From Caprella mutica (lineage: Eukaryota; Arthropoda; Malacostraca; Amphipoda; Caprellidae): a stretch of DNA of 64,000 bases. Both the position numbers and the translations under genes were made by a program. The DNA lies in NCBI GenBank assembly GCA_947561585.1, contig CANNZV010000437.1:62001-126000 (forward strand), read 5' to 3'. The notes beneath the pieces are model-generated. The model was not told where the DNA came from. It did not search any database and saw nothing but the letters and a program-made list of their open reading frames with translations. Positions 56,871 through 64,000 of this stretch are shown one piece after another; within the stretch, counting starts at the first letter, position 1; each line of letters opens with the position of its first letter.

Positions 56871-58820
56871 ATAGTAATAATCGCAGTGTCTGAAAAAAGA
56901 ACCTGTCAATCGTTTCAGTGATTAATGATAATCGAGTCAGATTAAGATATAACGTAAATATTAAACTCAGAGGTATGACTCAGTATAAAAAGAGTGAAAC
57001 ATTTTAAAGGATTGACAAGGAATGATATAGATATATATATATATCTTGAATATTTAAATGACTATTTTGATATTAATATTGTATATTAAATATTTTTGAA
57101 GAGATTTAAAGTTACCTAGAGGTCAATACTGCTTAACCATAGTTAATGTAATATCGGATAATATGTGGTAACATAGAGGGGAAAAGTAGGTTTGATACTA
57201 AATAATCAATATGTGATCTAGTTTCAAACTATATTCCTGTAATAATTAAAAGTGAGAAATAATTGATTTGATTAAAGGTTACTGTTTAACGTAATTAAAT
57301 AATTATATTCTTTAACGTAAAATCTCCAGTAACTCAATAATGAACGAAATAACGATATAAGAAAGATTCAACGCAGTTTACGTATATTGAGTATATATTG
57401 AGTATAAATAATTATCCGTTAAATAAGAAGTTGTTGTAAATATTCCAGTGACGAATAATAACTTAAAATAATCACATAGGTGATTAGTTCATATGAACGA
57501 AATAATCGTATAAAAAACGATGTGAATTCAGACAATTGTATTTGTCAGACGATAATTCTGAGAAAGAAAATACTATAAGAGCAAAGATTTGCTGAATTTT
57601 ATAATTAAATTGTAAGACTTGATTTGAATAGTGAATTAAATGCAAGCAATCGAACATAAATGTATAAGAGATAAAACAATTATCGTCAGACTATTTTTCT
57701 ATTAATAAAGTATAAAATATAGCAAACGTTATATATATAAAAATATAACTTAACGTAAAAATAACTTAACGTAAAAATATAACGCAACTTGATTATATAA
57801 TAGTTGACTAGTAAAAAGTCAAGACTAAACGTAATCTTGAAGGAAGCGATGTAAATTCTCAAGTGGGAAGTTATTGTCAACAGAGCTATTAAAATTAGTC
57901 ACACATGCAGGTAGTACAGTCAGTAACACTATAGTTGACGATAGCAAGGATATAATATGAATAAAATAATGAGTATTATATGGAGAATAAAAGATATAGG
58001 AATTAATGTGATTATTCCAGTAGGTTACTCAGAAATAATAATTAATTATTTAATCAATTATTTGATAAATAAATGAGTTTGAAAGAGAGCTCTTGATGAT
58101 TTCTTTTAATGATAACTGTAATGTTTGATAAATAAATGAGTTACAGGTTCTTCGTCGAAATAAAATCATGGAATTAATGGCATGAAATAAGTGTAATATC
58201 ATAATTTAATAATATGATAAATTTGAGGAACTGAAGTAATATAAGTTATTACTTGTGTGGGAATTAGAACCTGTAAGAACAATGTATGAATAAGAATTAA
58301 TAGTTATTTATAATTAAATGACATGCAGTAAATCAATCTACTGTTCTCTATGAACTGTATTGTAATACAATCCAAGATGTAGCAGGAACTAATATTTGAA
58401 ACACCATAACAAATGGAGAGTTTAACGAATGATTTGAATGATAACAAGATACGAAGCAAATATTTCAATTAATATTATTTCACATTTAATTTGAATTCTT
58501 TTATTTATAATAGAAGTGTAATATTTTATGTTGAATTTTTGATTTTCAAGATGATAAATAAATATGTTTGTACTTGTTAATTAAAATAAAGATACTGAAT
58601 TCTTGATATATAAATTTAGGAATGAATTCTAAATAAATAGTCGAATATTATTGAATGTATAATGAACAATGAAAACATGCAATATAATATTCATGTACTT
58701 AAATTCTAATGTTTATGTACAATGATATATAAAATAATTGCTGAAAAAGATAGTTCGTTAAAACTTTTATATATGATAATATATAAATATATAACCAAGG
58801 AAAGGTTTGATCCAATCTTA
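56871..58820. other. LARD interior, AT-rich, no features
   Basis: No open frame or repeat was recognised. Confidence 0.45.
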
Positions 58821-58950
58821 AGGGGAACATTCTATTTATTCCTCTCAGAGTGAAGAATAAAATAGACCCTAAAGAATTTCCAAACATAAGTTAGGCGAAC
58901 ATTCTATTTATTCCTCTCAGAATGAAGAATAAAATTAGACCCCAAAAAGA
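58821..58950. repeat. 72-bp tandem duplication in the LARD
   Basis: Two copies of a block containing gaacattctatttattcctc, period 72. Confidence 0.85.
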
Positions 58951-60699
58951 TTACAATAATGGATTGAAGTGTAATTAAGTGTGATTATACATGGAATTTT
59001 GAGATAAATATATCAGAAGGATACGAGTCAAGATGTATAATTAATTTTATGTTGATATTTGAAAAAAGGGGATATTCCTAATACATAAAGAATATTCATT
59101 CTAAACTGTAAGTGTAAATATTACTAAGAGAAAACAGTAATTGCAGATTCAAAGGTCAACCAGAGTACAGAAAATACCCTGAGAAGAAAATCTTCTTCTA
59201 AAGAAAAATTTCAAGGGGGAACCGTAATATTTCCAGATTTATAAAAGAATGAATGTAGTTGATTTTACATGAGTATAAAAAGGATTAAAATGAAATCGTA
59301 AATAATAAAAGCGATCGAATAGAACGGATTTATTTCATAAAAATAAATGTAACGAGAATTGTAAAATACGTTCATGTTACGTATATGAATTTATTAATTA
59401 AACTCAGTATAGCAGTTTAAATGTAATTAAAAAGTTTGAGTTTAAAAGGGACAGTTATATAATTTAATAAATAATGTATGGATTCAAATAAAGAAAACGT
59501 TTGAAAAGTTTAATGATACTGAAATAAGAGTAAAAGACTCTTTAATGATAAATGGGAATTACGAAAATATTTTTGAGTATTGAGTTTAATGATAGCAAGA
59601 ATCTTGATGATATTTAAATTATTACTTGAAAAAGTAAATGAATACATTAAACTTGAGTTAAAGCAAATGAAAAAAATAATGAGATTTAATTCTGTTCAAG
59701 AATTTATGATTATAAAAGGAACATAACGAAATATAATGAAAAGCTAAAAAACGACATAGTTTGTGTTCAATTAATTTCTTTCAATGGTTAGATCAATAAC
59801 ATTAACTCTTAAAGGTAACTACAATATACACTGATGTTTAAAGAAATGTAAATTATATATATATAATGCATTGATGTTTAGTGAAACATAAAATATATAT
59901 AAATAACTGTGTGTTTGTAAGTTAAGAGTAATTAAGAAAATTATGTTGACTAACACTTATAACTATTGATGAAATGTAATGTAATGGTAGATAAATAATC
60001 TATGTAAGATGTAAGTTTCTTGTATAAGCTAGTAAAGTTCACCTGTAATTGCAGAAACACACGTAAAAGAGGCTAACCAAAAGCAATGAACCCCATCCAT
60101 CTGACGATCTGACGTTATGGGCAAGACATCGGTTGAAGGTGAATTACTTGATTTTACTATGAATTTATCACTATAAGTGAAAATCTTGTAAAGTAACGTA
60201 ACAATAAAAAGAAACATAACAGTTTTGATTGTGTCCAAGATTTTCATGAACCTAGTTTTAAGTGAAAAATATGTTATATATATAAACTAACCCCTTCTTT
60301 ACAGTCTTATAATAATAGGAATATGTATTGTAAACTGAATGAGGTATGTTTGAAATAAATGTTATGTGAGATATATATTATCAAACTATAATATTACTTG
60401 AAGGATTATAACAATACTATAATATTAAAGAATTTTGTAGAATCATTGTACAAAATTTTGGAAATAATTAAAACAATCATGTTTTAGCAATGTAAAATAA
60501 GTAATATCCTTCAACTGTAAGTCTAAAAAGTAATAGTTAGGTAAAAATATAATCCTAATTATACTTAAATTAATGCTGATTTATTTTATTCCCAAAACTT
60601 GAAAAACATCTCTCGAGAAACTGGAGCAGAGCAATAACAAACCAGATGTTGGAACAATCCAACACCAGTAACTTGTTGATCCGAAAAGGATAAGCCGAG
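58951..60699. other. LARD interior, AT-rich, no features
   Basis: Only short chance frames are present. Confidence 0.45.
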
Positions 60700-60895
60700 C
60701 TACGCCTGGTGACGAGAAGGCTGATCAGTGGAGCATACTTGGTGACGACTTCAGTCATATTTGGTGACGACTTCCATTTCATATTTGTTGATGTCTTCAC
60801 AGTCATACTGGATGATGACTTCACAGTCATACTTGATGATGACTTCACAGTCATACTTGGTGACGACTTCGCAGTCATATTTGGTGACGTCACAA
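60700..60895. repeat. 24-bp tandem repeat open on both strands
   Basis: About eight units of gatgatgacttcacagtcat followed by actt. The period is divisible by three, which keeps frames open on both strands (V-I-L-D-D-D-F-T repeats on plus, S-S-S-M-T-V-K-S repeats on minus within 60570-61007). These frames are not taken as genes. Confidence 0.9.
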
Positions 60896-61504
60896 ACCAA
60901 TGCCCGATAACCTGAGGGAACCATTTATTCTGAAGGAGGAGAATGAACATGGGGGCTTCAACTCTCATGTACCTACTTTGAGAAGTCTTCTCTGATGGTA
61001 CCGACACATTTAGATCATTTCACCTTGATCTTATTATTCTAAATTTTGGATTATTACTTTAGTCCAATTATCTTAGATTTCTATACTTTGAATTTACTTT
61101 AAAGAAAGTTTATATATTAATTGCTTATTGAAACATTCAGGTTATGAGCATTTAATCATTGATGTTTATTTGAAAATTAATTCTTTAAAGGATTACTTAA
61201 GATTTCATTTGATAGTTTACAGATTTCGAAGTTGAACATTTGATTTAAAGTAACTTTTAATTTCATTGAATATTTTAAACGAAATCTGAATATGTTTATT
61301 CAATACGAATAAAAATAAGTTATGTAAAGCTAACAATAGTATAGATGAATACTAACCAATAATATAGCTCGTATAATATTACATAACATATATAACCATA
61401 GTTTAAGAAAAGAGAAGTTTAAGATAAGTAATAACGAATTTAGTTATACTCATATATTTTGAAATGAATATTTTAGAAATAAAAAATAATGAAGTTTCGA
61501 TTTT
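60896..61504. other. LARD interior, AT-rich, no features
   Basis: No structure was recognised. Confidence 0.4.
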
Positions 61505-61508
61505 GATG

Positions 61509-61704
61509 TAAGATTATATTCATTTGAGATATAAGAGTTAATTAAGTTCTATTGACTATAGATTATATTCATTTGAGATATAAAAGTTAACTAAGTTCTA
61601 TTGACTATAGCATATATTCATTTGAGATATAAAAGTTAACTAAGTTCTATTGATTATAGATTATATTCATTGGAAATATGAAAAGTAATTAATCTATATT
61701 GATT
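61509..61704. repeat. 49-bp tandem repeat in the LARD, four copies
   Basis: Units read agattatattcatttgagat and onward, ending attgactat. The fourth is diverged. Confidence 0.9.
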
Positions 61705-62642
61705 TTGAAATTAATTTCATTTGAAAATTACTTAACCTTATTTCCGACGTTTCAAATTACGATGCTTGAAGTAGAATATATAATAATAGTAGATATATTA
61801 TAATCGTATGCTTAGATTTTATTGATAATCTTATTTGTAAGCATTATAATTTTGGTTCTTGAATGAAAGTAAGATGTTTATAGTTGGACTATATTGCAGT
61901 AAAGTATTAAACGAACTTTATATTTTGAAGAAAAACTTTAAGGGTGTTTTCAATGACTAGACATTCACCTGGATACTATTTCCATTTAAGTGTTTAAGAA
62001 TTGAGAACATATATATATTTAATTTTTAGAAAAGTATTGGTTACTTTTATTTTAAAAATTAAAATATAAATTTAGCAGTTATAGATTGAAGTTTTATGAT
62101 TGTTCAACTTGAATTTTGAGATTTGATATTTCATGTTTTGAATTTTAGAACTAATTGAAATGGGATTTAAGGTTAAATTTGGAATATTTATAAACAAGGT
62201 TAGATATTTGAATATCTTTAATAGTTAAATAAATCCCATAAAATGAAAATATATTTTTGATGTATGTTTCTGAATATGAGTAGAATAACTTATAAATTTT
62301 CACTCTATTTGATTTAATATCTTGACCAGAGGTAGAATTCATGATTACATATATGATAGGAATTGTCTTGTCATCATATTTTTGTACACACAAATTTTAT
62401 GACGAAAAGACAGATCTATTTAGCAGATCAAATTTTAATCTGAAATTCATAATACATGGATCGAGTGATTAAATTTCTTTTGATTTAATAGATATAATTT
62501 ATGTTTCGGACTTAGAAATTTTAAGAAATTTCATAGGATGTTTTCCGAGTGTTGTTCGAAAGTTGTTAGGATATTTTTTCGATTGGATTTCGATAATAAG
62601 GGTTTAGAAATTGAAATTCAACCGACAAGTCGGTTGAAACAT
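61705..62642. other. LARD interior, 3' part
   Basis: AT-rich with only short chance frames. Confidence 0.4.
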
Positions 62643-62653
62643 GAAGGGGGGAG
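62643..62653 (+). other. Polypurine tract
   Basis: gaaggggggag lies three bases before the 3' LTR, the expected position for plus-strand priming. Confidence 0.85.
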
Positions 62654-62656
62654 TGA

Positions 62657-63895
62657 TATTAACAATAGAAGGATTGTTAATACGCTGAACTTGTATCTTT
62701 ACTTAATCTTTCAATTTCTATAATTTGATAATCATTTAATCAGACATAATCTTTTTAATCTTGTACACTGTTCATTAGAAGGAAATGCTATTTAAATTTA
62801 TGGTCATGTTATTCTCGCTAGGAGCTCGAATATAATTATAAACGAATAGCTTTGATGTAAGCCGCTAATATAACTTGTAACTTCAGAACATAACTTTATA
62901 ACTTGTAACCCAGAGCTATAACTTGTAATTCAGAATATAACTTTATAATTTGTACTAAGTTATATAACTTCATGAACTTTGTAAATCAGTTATACAACTT
63001 AGAATATTGAGTTCTTTTTCTATAGATAGAGTTGAAATTAATACTTAATTAATTTAAAAGGAATTAAGTAAGTATTTCAATTATCCTAATTGAAATACTT
63101 AACTAATAGTTAGGAACTTGTAACATTTCTGATCATGTATAGGTTAAACAGGACTCTGAAATAGTATGCTTAAATTTGGATGTTTATTAGTAAATCAGGT
63201 TTCACTAAAATGAACTATTAGTAAATCTGATCGATCTATATGTTAATCGTATAGAAAGCCATTACCACTAGCGTGTTAAATTTGAATAATGCATTGTGTG
63301 TTATTTCTATCTGCAGTGAGTAGAAAAACATCTTTGAAAAGTACTATCAGTACCTTAACAGAAGTTTATTCACTCACTGGAAGGTTGGACTCTCCAGTTC
63401 ATCCTTTAAATACCATTGGCACCTAACTAAAGTGTTCATAGTTCGCGATGGTCTCTTGAAGACTGGTTGGTCGGACCAAGTCTGGTCGGACTTGTCCATC
63501 CACGGGTTTCGTGAGTTGGCAACTCAGACCCTTGTTTATTTTAAACCCTTAAGTTTACTCAACCGCTAGTTTATTTAAAACTTGTGTTGTGTTATTTGAA
63601 GACTTGTGCGTAAGTCTTAGAACTCTGTACTATTCGAACTTTAATATAAGTACACTCATTTAAAACTTCCTTGTGTTTAATTTACTTCCTAAAAACTTTT
63701 ACCGTTTAGTCATTTGTCAGTTTAATAGAATTCAATCAATTACCTCCAAGTCTCTTCAAGTTAAGATAATACAACAATTGTAACGAACCCGGAGACTTAT
63801 TTTGCTCTATGGGATAAGTTTATTAACAAGCCTCATCTACTTAGAAAATAGGTGATAATTTACTATCAATCCCATAGGAAAAGGGCAATTTAATA
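62657..63895 (+). repeat. 3' LTR
   Basis: 1239 bp. No difference from the 5' LTR was seen in the stretches compared. Confidence 0.93.
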
Positions 63896-64000
63896 AATGC
63901 CCATAGTAATATGTGGGATACAGATAATATAGAAAACTTAACTGGAGACAGTCTGATTCAGGTACTGCTCAATGACCCTGACCTTTGTTTATTGACCACT
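63896..64000 (+). pseudogene. Non-LTR retrotransposon endonuclease domain, continuation
   Basis: Reading resumes after the LTR element, with A-H-S-N-M-W-D-T-D completing the D-F-N-A-H...W motif. It then continues open to the window edge (G-D-S-L-I-Q-V-L-L-N). The target-site duplication AATGC at its start repeats the last five bases before the insertion. It runs off the end of the window. Confidence 0.75.

Larger units (their letters stand above)
52626..63895. mobile_element. Complete non-autonomous LTR retrotransposon (LARD-like), 11,270 bp
   Basis: Two direct repeats of 1239 bp (52626-53864 and 62657-63895) start TATTAACAATAG and end AATTTAATA. A perfect 5-bp target-site duplication AATGC flanks them (52621-52625, 63896-63900). 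A possible primer-binding site follows the 5' LTR and a polypurine tract precedes the 3' LTR. The 8.8-kb interior has no gag, protease, reverse transcriptase or integrase frame; the longest open frame lies in a minisatellite. It is therefore a large retrotransposon derivative that needs proteins from another element. LTRs looked identical wherever I compared them, so insertion was recent. Strand cannot be inferred from coding; PBS and PPT positions indicate plus orientation. Confidence 0.9.

Noticed and set aside
60570..61007. 145-codon minus-strand frame and the plus-strand frame opposite
   Set aside because: They are driven by a 24-bp tandem repeat open on both strands, with no protein motif.
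53883..62642. gag-pol genes in the LTR element
   Set aside because: No frame above 150 codons and no reverse transcriptase, protease or integrase motif was found on either strand.

Overview
The window reads as nuclear DNA of an arthropod, most likely an insect and plausibly a hemipteran. It is AT-rich, has spliceosomal signals, and is packed with nested DNA transposons, MITEs, a tRNA-derived SINE, non-LTR fragments and a complete LTR element. No bacterial operon structure is visible. The species call is inference.

The only large coding locus lies on the minus strand at about 14.4-26.4 kb. Two very long open frames (1478 and 2151 codons) are in the same reading frame, separated by one TAA codon and 23 sense codons. 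The first is an alpha-solenoid (HEAT/ARM-like) protein. The second carries a complete SecA-type DEAD motor, TPR-like helices, and a hydrophobic segment resembling the latrotoxin C-terminal region. It is followed by frameshifted coding remnants that may be OTU-like. The single stop sits inside a possible 111/120-nt intron that keeps frame, so this may be one gene of about 3,600 codons. The architecture recalls large effector proteins of arthropod endosymbionts and their arthropod homologues, which suggests ancient transfer and domestication.

The rest is transposon landscape. 0-10 kb: an orphan exon, a TIR element with 15-bp minisatellite arms, a MULE-like element with similar arms, and MITEs. 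10-14.4 kb: mostly unannotated AT-rich DNA with a LINE tail. 26.5-28 kb: one inverted-repeat element carrying two further elements. 28.4-31.5 kb: a recent 1563-bp tandem duplication carrying a decayed pogo/Tigger-like transposase tail. 31.6-36.3 kb: several TIR elements. 37.9-45.8 kb: a large element with 15-bp arrays as inverted ends, enclosing a 5355-bp element with a perfect 8-bp target-site duplication and a piece of 28S-like rDNA. 46-49.2 kb: a diverged second copy of the 4-8.5 kb region, carrying a SINE. 49.5-52.2 kb: a minisatellite-ended element split by a palindromic Tc1/mariner element. 52.3-64 kb: a non-LTR endonuclease region interrupted by a complete 11.27-kb LTR retrotransposon with no recognisable gag-pol (LARD-like).

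The two points most worth pursuing are the SecA-like giant gene and the group of elements whose inverted ends are built from different 15-bp minisatellites.
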